Positions 25,290-37,341 are shown, numbered from the stretch's first letter. The stretch: 64,000 nucleotides of DNA from Melieria omissa (GCA_963971225.1 OZ020268.1:53556404-53620403); one strand, 5' to 3'. A program made the numbers and translations. The notes: a model not told the origin generated them from the letters alone.

Positions 25290-25690
25290 ACTTTTTTAAT
25301 TCCTTGTTCACTCCTCACTGGAGCATAGGGCCTCAACAAGACTCTTCCGTCGTACACAATTCTGGGCTGTTGTTTTTGCGCCGTCCCATGTGGTATTGAC
25401 AGCGGCTAGTTTGCGTAGCGTCGACCTTCTCCAGGTGATTTTTGGTCACCGCGACTTCAGCTCCCTTGCGGGTTCCAGTCCAGTGCCATTCTCGTGATGC
25501 TGTCGTACTGACCTATCAATTTCCCTTTTCTGCGCTTTATTTGCCTCAGCATGGGTTCCTCATCAGTAATCTTCCACAGCGCGTCGTTACTAATTGTGGT
25601 GGCCCAGAATATCCTGCAGATGATTTGCAGGCATTTGTTGACGAAAGTTTGTAGCCTCTGGGTGATGGCATTCGAGACTAGCCATGTTTG
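25290..25690 (-). pseudogene. C-terminal tail of a second type of non-LTR retrotransposon ORF2
   Basis: On the minus strand, broken frames read RLQTFVNKCLQIICRIFWAT, TISNDALWKITDEEPMLRQI, KRRKGKLIG and LDWNPQG, and end near a VLLRPYAPV phrase. This is the familiar post-RT tail (INxCLRxIxxIxW, LWxxT, I..RKW.WIGH, DWNPQG) of many invertebrate LINEs. Stops and frame changes show decay. The nucleotide phrase ggaggccctatgctcc-like at its end (as ggagcatagggcctc at 25321-25335) recurs at 42593-42608. Confidence 0.7.
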
Positions 25691-25699
25691 TTTTTTGTG

Positions 25700-26960
25700 G
25701 GAAATTTAATTTTGCTTCTTTTAAGAAAAATTTTACAAAAATTAAAAAATTTAATTAAAATAAAAAAAAGACAACGTTGACAAGTCTTAATTTTCACTCA
25801 GTCACTTTCCTGCTGGGTGTTAACAACTACAATAACAAATCTGCAAGCCGCTGCAACATAATAAGGAAGAGCAGCAACAAATCGTGCAGCGTTCAAACAA
25901 GCAGCCTCGATGTGTGCGTCTGCGTGGCGGAATCCTTGCGCGCGCCTCTTTAGCCGCCAATTACCGACAACCGCCCGGCTGCTGGCTTATTTATGTATTT
26001 GTTTGTTTGGCCAATAATTACAGGAAAATGCTGATTGCCTGCTGCGATTTGTTTCTCTCTTATTTTCATGACGTAAAATTATAGCTTCGGTGCCTCAATC
26101 GTGCAGGAAGACTGCAGAAAAAATTACCGGCGGGAAAACCTTTCAATCAGCCAATACAGCGCAGTGACCAGACAGCAATTTCGTTGCAATTTCGAATTCC
26201 ACATAATTTCATTTTTTGTTTTGTTTTATTAATTTTTTTTTTTGTGCACATTGTCTGGGCGGCAAAGCCATTGCACATTGGCAATGCTGTGAAATTGTTT
26301 GTTTATGCTGCGACTGCCATCATCATCATCAAATCATTAAAGCAGACGCTGGTCCAAGAAAATGTAAAGAAGAAATAAAACAACAAAAACAAAACTTTGC
26401 AAACTGCCTACAGCAGTCGGTCGGTTGCATGGCATCGATCGTGGCAATGCTGACATGCCATGAAGCGTAAAATTCGCAGAATTCAGACGGCTGCATTGGC
26501 TTTGCAAAAAAACAAATAAAACCACGAAAACAATGTGCACATTGTTGCGCTGCCAGATGCCATTCACTTTGGCGCTTCATGCAAATAATTGACTCAATTT
26601 CCATGTCAGCAGCCTTTCTAATCAATCAAGAATGATGCGCACACCGCATTAAATCGCACAAGTGTGCTGCATATGAAATGAAATTTTGGCCAAAGCACAG
26701 CAACAAACTTTGAACAGCAATAACAACAACAATAACAAAACCCCTAGCCAACCAGTTAAACTGCAATAAACCCAAATCTGGTTGTCTGGCCGCGTAGGCG
26801 TACAGTTAGGTGAGATTTAGAAGAAATATAACAACAACAACATGGGCAACAAAACTCAAATGAACCAAAGCGGCACATGTGTGCGCTTCCTGTCAGTAGT
26901 GCAGTGGCGGTATTCACCATATGCGCGACATGGAAAGAAACCAGAACTGTGAAGTAATTC
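25700..26960. other. Spacer, no gene seen
   Basis: Mixed spacer with CAA-rich simple sequence near 26700-26850. The overlapping small frames at 26184-26625 are compositional. Confidence 0.55.
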
Positions 26961-27185
26961 TAAATCAAACCTGTTTTGATTAATTCAGTGGGTTTTTGGC
27001 AAATGTCTGTACCGAACCGAAAACCGAACTCTTATATTTTCAATGCGGTTTGATTCTAAATGGTTCAGAACTTTTTCACAAAAATTATTTTTAATATATT
27101 TAAAAATGCAAAAAACCAAGTATTACATTTTCAAAGCGGTTTCAAACTTAAAAAAAAAAAATTTGTTATATATTTAATAATTTAA

Positions 27186-27679
27186 CCCATTAAAACCTGA
27201 CTCCAGAAGGGCTTGTGCGATTTCCATAAAATTTTACACAATCTTAGTAATTGACCTAATCAAGAAAAAAAATGAAGCAAATAATTCATACCCCCACCCC
27301 CTGAACCAGGAGGGTACGTTGCGCAAACGCAATTTGGGCCTTAGTCACATACAAAACATAAAATTAAAAAAAAAAAATTTTTTTAACTTATTTTTAAATA
27401 GTTTAGCATTACAAAATGCAGCCCACAAAGGGATTTTGATAGGTTTGAAGAATAAGTATTTTTAATTGAATTTCAAAAATTCCCCAAAAAAAACCTTTGA
27501 CTTTGGATCGAAAAAAAGATATGAATATTTAAAAAATTTTGAAATTTGAGTATGGCAGAATCTAAAACGATCAATTCGAATCCAATTCTACCCATTTTCA
27601 AGTCTTATATCTTTATGAATTACTTAATGTAGCGAAATTCCCAAACGTTGCGCAAACGCAACGCTCAGGGCTTAATGGG
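27186..27679. mobile_element. piggyBac-type non-autonomous element
   Basis: A 494-bp element flanked by TTAA (27182-27185 and 27680-27683). Its ends are CCCATTAAAACCTGA and inverted TCAGGGCTTAATGGG. TTAA plus CCC termini are typical of piggyBac. An internal palindrome-like gttgcgcaaacgcaac motif appears near both ends (27318 and 27648). No transposase frame is present. Confidence 0.78.
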
Positions 27680-28127
27680 TTAAAAGAACCAACTATTATA
27701 ATTTGAAAACGGTTCGATTGTAAATGGTTCAGAACCTTTTAAAAACAAAAAACAATTTATTATATTTAATAATTAAAAAAAAATCAACTATTTTATTTTG
27801 CAGCGTTTCGGTTCAAAGTGGTTCAGAACTTTTTGAAAAAAAAATATTTTTAATATATGTATTTATTAATTAAAAAAATAACTATTATATTTTAAAAGCG
27901 GTTCGATTTAAAACGGCTCAGAACCTTAAAAAAAACAAAATTTATATTTTTGAAAATTAAAAAAACCAACCATTATATTTTCAAAGCGGTTCAATCCAAA
28001 ATGGTTCAGAACTTAAAAAAAACAATTTTTTTTATACATATTTAAAAATTAAAAAAACCAACTTTTATATTTTCACAGCTTTTCGATTGAAACTGGCTCA
28101 GAACCTTAAAAAAAATAAATTTTTAAT

Positions 28128-29144
28128 CGGCCTTATGCTGAATGTCGTCTCACTCATCGTTGACGATCGTCTATGTGTATCGTCAAATCTATCGTTTCGT
28201 CGACACTTCGGTATGCTGTACAAGCAACGTAGACGAAACGTTGTGCACTGAATAAACACGGCAACTCTATGAGTGGGAAATTTTTTGTTTTGGGTATTTC
28301 ACGTGGGAAATTCTGTTACTTCAAATGATTTGTGTGTTTATTTGAAAAATAAATGGATTACGAGCTGTTTTTTTTCAAGCGACGAGGAAGAAAATAAATC
28401 TTTGACGGTGCAGCGGAGGCTGTTAATGCAAACAGTGGACTTATTTGCGTTGCCTGAAACCAAGTAATTTATTTTTCTTTGACCAATGCAAGTGGAGCCC
28501 CCACTGGGAGGAAGGATGCGGCCTCGGTAAGCAGCGTTCTGCTCCGGCGAGTTCGCCCACCTCGCAGTGGCCTACGATACCTTGTGCCCTGGCACCCAAA
28601 ATAATGAGACGTTGGAGCCTTTAGCTAGGGTGATTAAGAATTTTTGGAAGTCCAAGACGAGCCTAGATGAGGTGGTCGCCTCCGCTAGCGGCTTGATGGC
28701 TGCCTGACTGTCCGAGTATATGTGGACATCCGCTTTGCACGCCTTTTCGCAGATAAGTCATATAGAAACCTGGTAAATGGCCATTACTTCTGCCTGGAAG
28801 ACACGGCAATGATCAGGTGGAAGGAAAAGCTGGGGCTTCGCTTCGCTGACTGCAGAAAATACCACAGCCAACCTTGTTACCTATGTTACCACCACACTAC
28901 GCTCCCTTCCCTGGAAAAGGGAAGCCATTGGGAAACGGGAGATCCCAATTTTATTTCAGTATCGTTTTAGTTTCGTCAGCAAAATTTCCGACGATGGAAA
29001 TATTCGTCGATAGACGAAAGGCGAAGGCGATAACGATGACGAGCATAGCACTCCGTCGTCAGCTGGCGATACGACGATGAGCAGCATACGAAAGTTGCCG
29101 TATCGTCATTTTTTCAGACGATGACGATATTCAGCATAAGGCCG
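28128..29144. mobile_element. 1-kb terminal-inverted-repeat DNA element carrying a LINE insertion
   Basis: The ends CGGCCTTATGCTGAAT-TCGTC are inverted copies, with flanking AAT on both sides (28125-28127, 29145-29147) as a possible 3-bp target duplication. The terminal ~200 bp on each side are dense in cgatcgtc / gacgat motifs, which may be transposase-binding repeats. A 64-residue frame at 28273-28467 is unrecognised. The middle (~28490-28960) is a LINE fragment. Confidence 0.75.
28490..28960 (-). pseudogene. RNase H domain fragment of a non-LTR retrotransposon
   Basis: Minus strand reads VFQAEVMAIYQVS (the start of RNase H, with E), IYSDSQAAIKPLAEA (the YSDSQAA catalytic Asp motif) and LFWVPGHK. 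A one-base shift follows, then GIVGHCEVGELAGAE (normally GIxGNExADxLAR). At least one stop and one frameshift break it. The order matches jockey/I-like ORF2. It sits inside the 28128-29144 element. Confidence 0.75.
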
Positions 29145-29174
29145 AATATATTTTAAAATGTGAAAAACCAATTG

Positions 29175-29749
29175 CACTGCACAACAAAATCAAATTTGTT
29201 TTGGACTCAACGGATTCTGGTAGAGGGGACCAAAACAAAATATACGTGTATCGGCGTTTTGAAAGTTTACATCTGAATTTTTTTTAGGGGGGTCAAAGTT
29301 TTTCAGATTTGGCTTAATTGGCACATTTTCAGTTTTGGCTTCATTTTGGCGTTGAAGTTAATTTCTGAGCTTTGATGTATTCAGAGACCTATAGTAGAAT
29401 TTTATGGCGAATATTTTCGTGGTACATTTTTTCCTTAAAAAGTCCTGTTGTACAGGACATTTTTGGCATTTTATAAAAAAGGATCAAATTGACCCATAAA
29501 AATAGTAGCTACAGGGTTAAAATGCTCCACAAAAATATTTTTCGTAGTATTTTACATCAAATTGCTGAACACATCATGTATCTAAAATGTAAGGTTACAT
29601 GGTTTTCGTATGCCGATTCACCATAAGAAAGTGCAAAAGGAAAGAATGTGTAAAAAACATATTCAGATGTAAACACGTATATTTTTTTTGGTCCCCTCTA
29701 CCAGAATCCGTTGTCAGAACCTTGTTGTTTTTTTTTGTGTTGTGCAGTG
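29175..29749. mobile_element. Element with long imperfect terminal inverted repeats
   Basis: A 575-bp element with ends CACTGCACAAC / GTTGTGCAGTG. The arms pair again strongly over ggattctggtagaggggacc (29211-29230; inverted at 29690-29709) and tttacatctgaat. Arms extend ~130 bp with gaps. No clear target duplication was found and the superfamily is unknown. It lies in the ~100-bp array. Confidence 0.7.
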
Positions 29750-29950
29750 TTATTATATTTCCAAACCTTTTCAAAAAAATAATTCTAAAATATTTCATAA
29801 TTTAAAAAAACCAGAGCTTTAAACTAATTTTGAATTAAATCGGTTGTGAACTGAACCTTTACCTCTTTGGTCATTAAAACCGAATCGAAAACTGAGCCAA
29901 AGTTTTCAAAAGTCTGCATGGAACCGAAGAACAAAATATAGCAACTCTGC

Positions 29951-30930
29951 CAACAATGTAAGGAATTCTGTGTTGTTAGGCATAACTTTAGCGTCTCTAA
30001 CACCCATAGATGTTCTTATTATACTACAACAACAACGACAAAAACAAGTGCCCACAACTCTTTCACCGGCCGTCATTTGACCAAAACCGAGCCGCTTTGA
30101 GGCAAAGCCAATGCTAAGCTCAACTACAGCTAATCATAGTAAAATTTGCCGTAATACTGATCACTGTTGTTTTTGTTGTTACTTTTTTTTCTGTTCACAT
30201 TGTTGTTGTAACTGCTCTATACCACTCAGAATTGAAACGAATGCACAACTCTACCAATCAGCACCGTTTCAATGCAGCATGTCCGCCAAAACACGTTCGG
30301 CCATTAGACGTTGGCTTGTGAATAGATAAAGATGTAGAAACTGAGGCTGAAACTGCAAAGCGCCCAAATGGCCATTAACGTTAACGTTTTGCCGGCCCGT
30401 TCATTTGGCGCTCGCGTGCGTGTTGCAGCGGTTTCTGACACGTTCGACCGCAGCTCGAAAGATCATTGATCTGAACTGGTTATTGGTCTTGAGACGGTTG
30501 CTCTTTTTTTCTTACTGCTGTTGTTGTTGTTATTGCTTATATTTACCGTAAAGCATCTAGATAAAAAAATCTATTTTAATTCCGCTCGATAGCGCCTCAA
30601 ATGAGCCAGTGCGCTCTTTTCTTCATCGCCAATTTCCGTTGGCCATAAGTGAGCATTGGGCGCTACCCGATCAGCTGTCTTAGGCGATTAAATTAGAGGT
30701 TAGACAAGAGTTTGCCGTTTTTGTATTTTGCACTAATTGATTTACTCTTTCAATATTTTCAATTTAGTGCCAAGTGAAGTTGTTAAGCTGCTTTGTTCGT
30801 TAAGCTGGTTCGATGAGTTTTCACCAATCCATAGTATTCAATGGTTGCACCAAACAATTTAATTAAGTCGGCCTTATAGAATTTGCCATATTGATATTTT
30901 TTTTATAGTTGCATTTTTATTCTCCGATTT
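29951..30930. other. Spacer, no gene seen
   Basis: Ordinary spacer. Small frames here show no domains. Confidence 0.5.
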
Positions 30931-30940
30931 TTATTTTTTT

Positions 30941-31440
30941 GGAGCTTATGAGCTCTTAAAACCAAATCACAGCCAGCAAAAATTGTCTTTGTGAACGATT
31001 AAGTATAAAAAATCGAACAGATTAATAATTCAAATATGGAAACCAATTTTGTAGTGGGTTGGTAATCAAATCTTGATTAAATTCCGGCAATAACAAGATT
31101 AGTTTTGCATTCAAATTGAATTTTTTTAATTAGTTTTAAATGCTTTGTTTTGACAAAGTCTGGCAAAATTTTCATTTAAAGTAGTGTATATATATTTTAT
31201 AGTTTAGCTTGGAGCTTATGGGCTCTTAAAAATTAATTTTTACCAGGACAAATTGTCTTTGTGAACAATTTGGTATATGTGACACGGAAATTATTCAGAT
31301 ATGGAAACAAATTTCTGAGTGGGTTGTTAATCAAATCTTGATTCAATGCTTGACTCAAGAACAAGCTTAGTTTTGCATTCAAATTTTACTTCTTTAATTA
31401 GTTTTGAATGCTTTTTCCATAAAAAAATTTGGCCAAACCG
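30941..31440 (+). repeat. Two-copy ~269-bp direct duplication
   Basis: Copies start at 30941 and 31210 with ggagcttatg-gctcttaaaa. They share aaattgtctttgtgaac, gtgggttg-taatcaaatct, tgattaa and ttagttttgcattcaaattt in order. Divergence is moderate. Confidence 0.82.
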
Positions 31441-31449
31441 ATATTTAAA

Positions 31450-32720
31450 ATAGAAACTAATGGGTTTTCAGAGGGATCGATTCTATACTCGGTGCTAAAA
31501 ATTAGTCAAATTTTACTTGCTGAAATTTTCGGGATAATTAGTACTAATATTGGACAAAATCTAAGTTTCAAATAGTGAGTAATCGGTTCTCAGAGAAATC
31601 GGTTCTATACTTGAAGCTCCAAATGATTAAAATTTTACTTACTAAATTAATTTTCAAAACAGTAAAAACAAAATTTGGACAAAATCTATGTTTAAAATAG
31701 TAAGTAATCGGTTCTCAGCTGAATTAATTCTGTACTCGGTGCTCCACAACACTCAAATTTAACAAGTTAAAATAATTTACATGCTAAATACGAAATTTGG
31801 ACAAAAGCTTTGTTTAAAATAGGAAGTATTCGGTTCTCAGAAGAATTCCTTCTACACTCGGTGCACTAAATTACTTAAATTTTACCCTCTAAATACATTT
31901 CTAAAACAATTAAAACTAATTTTGGACAAAGTCTTAGATTAACATAATGAGTAAGTAATCGGTTCTCAGAGCAATTGATTCTATACTCAGTGCTCTACAA
32001 TTCTAAGATTTGACATGCATAAATAATTTTCAAGACTATGAAAAAACTAATTTTGGGCAATATCTTTCTCTAAAATAGAGATTACTCGGTTTTTAGAAAA
32101 ATCGATTCTTTACTCGGTGCTCCAAATTAGTCAAATTTTTCAGGCTAAAATTCTGTGGTCAAAAGCAATAACCGCTTAGGTCGACTTAAGAAGAAATTGA
32201 GTTATGGATGCCACCACGTTCCCTTGACTGTGCTCCACGTTTGTGTAAAATTGGGGAGTTTGTAACTTTAAAATAAAAGAAATTATTAATAAAAATCTAT
32301 TCGCATTCCCATAACGAACACACTGCGCGCTAAAACTTTAAAACGAGATTGCTCGAAACAGCAATTTTCGACTTAGGCGTTTATTGCTTTTGACCACAGA
32401 ATTATTTACAAACAATAAATACTAATTTTGGACAAAATATATCTTTAAAATAGTTAGTAGTATTCGATTATATACTATTTGCTCCAAAATACTCAAAACT
32501 TACTTTCTAAATCAATTTCAAGGCAATAAAAACTAATTTTGGACAAAAGCTAAGTTCAAAAAAGTAAGTATTCGGTTTTCAGAATGATCGATTCTATATT
32601 CGTTGCTCCAAAATACTCAAAATTGCATGCTAAATTAATTTTCAGGACAGTAAATACTAAATTTTAACAAAATCTATGTAAGTAATCGGTTCTGAGAACA
32701 ATCGATTTTATACGCGGTAC
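31450..32720 (+). repeat. ~125-bp degenerate tandem array interrupted by a MITE
   Basis: About nine units marked by taatcggttctcagagaaat, cgattctatactcggtgctc, then aattttacttgctaaatta and actaattttggacaaaatct. Markers lie near 31460, 31581, 31706, 31828, 31958, 32087, 32460, 32570 and 32688. The 247-bp insertion at 32153-32399 explains the one long step. Confidence 0.9.
32153..32399. mobile_element. 247-bp MITE inside the ~125-bp array
   Basis: The ends CTGTGGTCAAAAGCAATAA are a perfect inverted repeat for 19 bp, and pairing continues imperfectly through cgcttaggtcga. Flanking AATT on both sides may be a target duplication, but because AATT is self-complementary this is ambiguous. It is non-coding. 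Confidence 0.75.
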
Positions 32721-35700
32721 TCGGTTGACTATGAAATAATAAACTACTACTACCGAAAATTCAATAGCAGGAGCCGAAGCACGAATACGAGCTGTAAGCA
32801 CTGGTTTCAGTAACCGAAATGAGTCTCCGGGCTACTGATCTGCTCTTTCATAAAAGATAGTCGGTAGTCGAGTAATCTTCCTTGGACAGTTTTGTGGCTA
32901 CTTTTGGAACCGTTACCGTGAAATTGCAGGCTCCAGATAGCCTTTGAGAGTTTGTTTTGCGCGTACTTTCTTCATCGATCAGTCTTTTTTATTTGTTGCC
33001 GAAATCTTTGACACAGTGTTCCGGTCTTCCTCTTCAACATAGTTCATCTACTTTCACCTAAAGAACTCTTTTCGTTGGCGTTGATTGAAAGATTTTTTTC
33101 ATCATTTCAATTTCAAAAACAACAATCCATACACCTACGAGTATTCTGTGTTTCTCCAACTGAAGAAAACCAACATTGCAAACTAATTTGCGGTCATTGT
33201 ATTCGATTGTGCCACAAAATCTTTGCAACAAACTTTTTTCAATAGCAAACTTCGACAACATAAATACAGAAACACAACCAAATTCTATGCAGATAATTTG
33301 CGCAATCTAACAGTAAATTGTTATATACATATTTTTTTTTCGTATTCACCGTTCAGTGATCTTTCAAATTTGTACCACGAATTGTCATATTGAGCACGTA
33401 AACGACTCGCCTCGAGGCGAGCAATTAAAATGCCTGCGGCATTGATTTCATGATTTCACGTACACATTTGTTTATTTTCGAATTAATGTGTAAACGTTTT
33501 TCGGTCATTTAGTCAAGCAAATGCTTTTAAGCAATAGCGGCATTCACAGTGCATGAAAATTGCAATGATAGAGTAGAAAAGTTCAATGTAAGTGAAGTTA
33601 GAGAAGGTGGACTGGAAGTTGGGTACGAAATAATTTGTGTCATTTTTTGCTTTTACGGCATTTCATGCAAACCTGGTGCACTCAGGAAGTGCCTTGAACT
33701 GTAAATGAATTTGTTAATTTTGTTAGCAATCATTGTGAATGCCTGCAACAAATTTTAACCATTGAATTCATTCATTTGTTTTTACTTAATTTAATGCGCC
33801 AATGTTGAGTTCTTTTCTCAACTGTTTGGCTGACACTTGTGGGCTGCTGTCGCGCGCTGCTATAATCATTGTTATTGCTGTTGTTTTTGTGATTGTTGTT
33901 GTTTTCGATTTGAGGTTTCACAATGCCTTAGGGCTCGTGGGTACTTTGACTTTGAGCACACGTTCGCCTGGACGCGTTCGATCGAAATTCAAAACACACA
34001 CACAAAGACGCCACGTTCTGTTTGTTGTTGTTGCTGAATGTATTTGTAGCTGTGCTATTTGTTATCTCTGATTGTATTGTTGTTTGTCGCCGTTGTGCCG
34101 CTTTTTTATTTCGACTTTTGAATTTAGGTCAGTTCGCTATTTTTATTTTTGCATATAGACTTTTTTTTGCTCTCAACCGGCGCTCATTCGTTCGTTTGTT
34201 TTGTCTGCCCGTCTAGCTGGAAGACCAGTTTTTTTAAGTTTAATTTTATTTTTATTTTTTTGCTAACCATGCTGTCACTACTGCGCGTGCGCCACAGTCA
34301 ATACGAGGTTGCCAGATACCTGAAATGACTTTCTTCACCTAAATCGTAAAAAAAAAATATGATATGATGAAATACGTCCTAAAAATTAAAAAAATCTCCT
34401 AAAATCTTCTAAACTAAGGTATTAAATTTCTCATTAAAAATTAAAATATATTAAACTTTTATATTTTGTTGCATCCTTTTTATTTATTCAGCTTAACAAC
34501 TTAAACAAAACATAAAAAAGAAGATTATACAAAAAAATAAAAAATAATATTAATAAATAATAAAAACAAAATTCGCTTTTTGAAAATTCCTTCATTCATT
34601 GCATAAATTATTCACTTTGAAACATACAATTTAATTAATTTAAATTAGACACTTAAGCTTTAAATATTCAAGAGTTCAGTGCCACTAATGATGTCAAATG
34701 TATCACCATTAAAATCTCTTAAAATATTTCTTCCCCCTAATAATTATCCAAAAAGCCAAGAAATCCGCCGATCTGGCAACACTGAGTCAGCGTACGCGTC
34801 GACTTAACCCATACAGGTTCTGTTCAAAGTGTTTTCAATGTTTTTTTGTTTCTGTTTTTGTTCTTGTCGATTTGCATGTATGTAGGTGCCCTCGCTCCCT
34901 GCTCGCGCAGCATTATTTTCTTCAAGACTTAACCCGTTACTTGACTGCGCATATTTGTCTATACGCTTCAAATTTGTTAAACCAAACAGGTCAGATCCGC
35001 CTTTGCCTTATTTGCCACTAAGTAGTACAGTATGTATGTATGTATGACTTGTATGTACATATATGCCTTGCGTTGAGCTGCGTCTCTGACTTGCATGCAG
35101 CTTCGCCTCAAATTTGAATTTGAATTCATTAATTTTATGCGCACCTTTCTTCGATTCTTTTGCACGTTTCTTGGCCTTATGGGCTTCTGACTGCTTGACA
35201 ATTGTTCTGACAGTTTATTGTCTTGAATGGCATCCAATCTTTTAAAATATTTACATGTGAAAGTTGTGTTCTGGCAAATATTTGAACGCCAGTTGTGCCT
35301 AATCCGCTTTGTCGCATTTCTTGGAGTTGTATTGAATTTTAATTCCAGTAGAGAGGAAAGTGAAATATGGGTCAAAAATTGTTGAAAGAATTAAGTAAAA
35401 GTATTGAAGGTGATAGTGTGAAGTATTTGTTGTATTTGGGTAACTTGGTGATCGCTGAAATTATGTAAATATATTTATTTAATTTAGAGGTTCATCAGGA
35501 GGTCTTTTAAGAGAACATCAACATAGACTTAGGACTATAAAAACTAATACAAATAATTTAAAAAACCTTAAGAAAGAAAGAGGAAAAAGATAAATGAAAT
35601 TATTTGAAATAAAATAGAGGGCGGAGAAGAAATGAGAATAGAAAAGTTATCCAGTTGTTCTGCTCGCTAAAATGGTTAAAAATGAGTTTTCTAAAGTTTT

Positions 35701-35900
35701 ATCCTCTCAAATCATGTAAGATTATCACTTAATTTTAAGATTTAGTGGATCATAACATGACATGAAGCAAATGAGAATAAATAGAATAAATATACAAATA
35801 ATAAAAAATGATCTATCAGTGCAAACTTATATAAAATTGCGTTGTATTCACAGTTTAGAGATTTTAAAACGTAATAAATGAAATCATAACTGCGTAAAGT
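32721..35900. other. Spacer, no gene seen
   Basis: Mixed spacer. The part at 33800-34220 is T/GT-rich with several overlapping frames; the frame at 34977-35375 (minus) has no domain. The phrase gttgccagat near 34311 has an inverted echo near 34771, but I could not establish element ends. Confidence 0.5.
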
Positions 35901-37341
35901 AAAGGAATATACACAGCTGAGATGAAGATCCAGTATCCGATGAGGTACTGATTTCAAGATCTTAAATGAGTTTTAGAGATGAAGATAAATAGCAGAAAAC
36001 AAGGTTCCAGGGCTTGATCTCTCATGCCAAGATTGTTGTTCTTGTTTGGAATAACATCAAAGTTAAGGAATCGAAATGAGAAAATGAAATCTGAGCAATA
36101 CTTGGATATGATATAAGGTAGGAATCTGCTATGAAATGTGTGGATAGACCAAAGTGTATGGTTAAGATAAAGTTAGAAATTGACATGAGAAAAAGTAGAT
36201 AACCCAGACTGAGTAGCCTACGATACGACTGCAATTTAGTCCTTTGATAATATCAAAGGTAATAATGTGAGATGAGAGCCTAAAGAATGGTAGTTGAGAA
36301 AGCACAGCTAAGTATTGGAATATCATTTAAGAAAGATATAAGATCATATTAGATAGAGAGAAAGAAGAAAAGACATAGAGTTAGTGGTTCAAGGTTAGAT
36401 GCTTCTAAGATTAAAAATACAAATACGTATCATATAAGAATCTGCTATGAAAGATAGTGCATTGACTTAAGCGCCGGCCTCGATAGTCAAGCGGGTAGCG
36501 CGCTGGCTTCTCATACCAAAGGCCCCAGGTTCGATTCCTGGCTCGGGCTGGTGAACAACTCATCTACTTCTATCGCTATCCACATGAAGGGAATGAGAAT
36601 TACAAGAATCGCACAAGTGCGCTCTTGGCAGGCAATGGCAAAACCTCCAAGTGTGAACGAAAAACTGCCAATCGCCGTTCGGATTCGGCGTTAAACTGTA
36701 GGTCCCCTCCCCCCCCCCTTTCCCCATCCGCTTGAAATGTGTGCTGTAACATATGTTGGCAAAACAGTGTTGCCAACATACACAGTTCAAAAACGGGTGA
36801 AATATGTGGTATCACAATGGGCCTTTCAGGCCTCCGAGTGTGTCTCTTATAGAGGCAGCCACCGCAACCCAACCTAACCTAACCTAAGTGAGCGGTTTAA
36901 GGTTAGATGCTTCTAAGATTTAAAAAAGACAAGTAAGTATCATATAAGGATTTGCTATGAACGACAGTGAATAGACTAGAATGAGAAGTCTAAGATAAGA
37001 AACCGAATATCTACTTTGAGAAACATGAAAGTTGTGTATATGACATCAAAAGTAGCAGAAGCTGCAGAATGTGTGGCCTCAGATGTACTCGAATAACAAC
37101 AAAGATAATGATGTGAGATGAGCGGTTGATATAAGATCAGAAGATCAGATAGAATTGTAGTAAAGGATTATCATAAAAGAATTTGTAATGAAATGTAGTG
37201 GATATTCTAAAGTGAGAGGTGGGACCCCAATCAGATCAGTGCTAGAAACAATATTTTATGTAAGAATTCTGCTCTTGAAAAAGAGTCTGTTTAAAGAGAA
37301 GTCTGTATAGGAACGTAAAATTAGTATGTGAAAAAAGTAGT
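35900..37341 (+). repeat. Irregular degenerate repeat tract
   Basis: Phrases such as atataagaatctgctatgaa, gtagtggatagactaaagtg and gatgagatgagag recur near 36121, 36438, 36947 and 37178. A ~94-bp stretch beginning aaggttagatgcttctaaga (~36393 and ~36899) flanks the SINE as a direct repeat. It is too decayed for a firm period. Confidence 0.6.
36471..36887 (+). repeat. tRNA-derived SINE, full-length copy
   Basis: The 5' head is tRNA-like. It has an A box TAGTCAAGCGGG (fits TRGYNNARNNGG) and a B box GGTTCGATTCC (exact consensus). CTCAT in the anticodon-arm position suggests a Met-type ancestor (inference). The body runs through agaattacaagaatcgcaca, aaaactgccaatcgccgttc and a C-rich run. The tail is cacaatgggcctttc, ggcctccgag, gcagccacc and (aacct)n. 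It is ~417 bp with internal polymerase III promoter boxes, no ORF and no clear short target duplication. It is not a functional tRNA gene. Confidence 0.85.

Larger units (their letters stand above)
26960..29950 (+). repeat. ~100-bp degenerate tandem array interrupted by three DNA elements
   Basis: Units of the type aaaaaaaccaactattatat, ttcaaagcggttcgatt, aaatggttcagaacttt recur near 27030, 27125, 27690, 27795, 27890, 27965 and 28065, and resume at ~29150 and ~29800. Elements at 27186-27679, 28128-29144 and 29175-29749 have landed inside it; removing them restores the array phrase at each site. Confidence 0.85.

Noticed and set aside
34311..34790. Possible element with gttgccagat inverted ends
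   Set aside because: Only ~8-10 bp pair, no target duplication could be seen, and gttgcca motifs are common in this DNA.
36474..36548. tRNA-like sequence with perfect A and B boxes
   Set aside because: It is the head of a SINE: the body and (aacct)n tail follow, the acceptor stem does not pair, and other copies exist. The same applies to the heads at 55087 and 60530.
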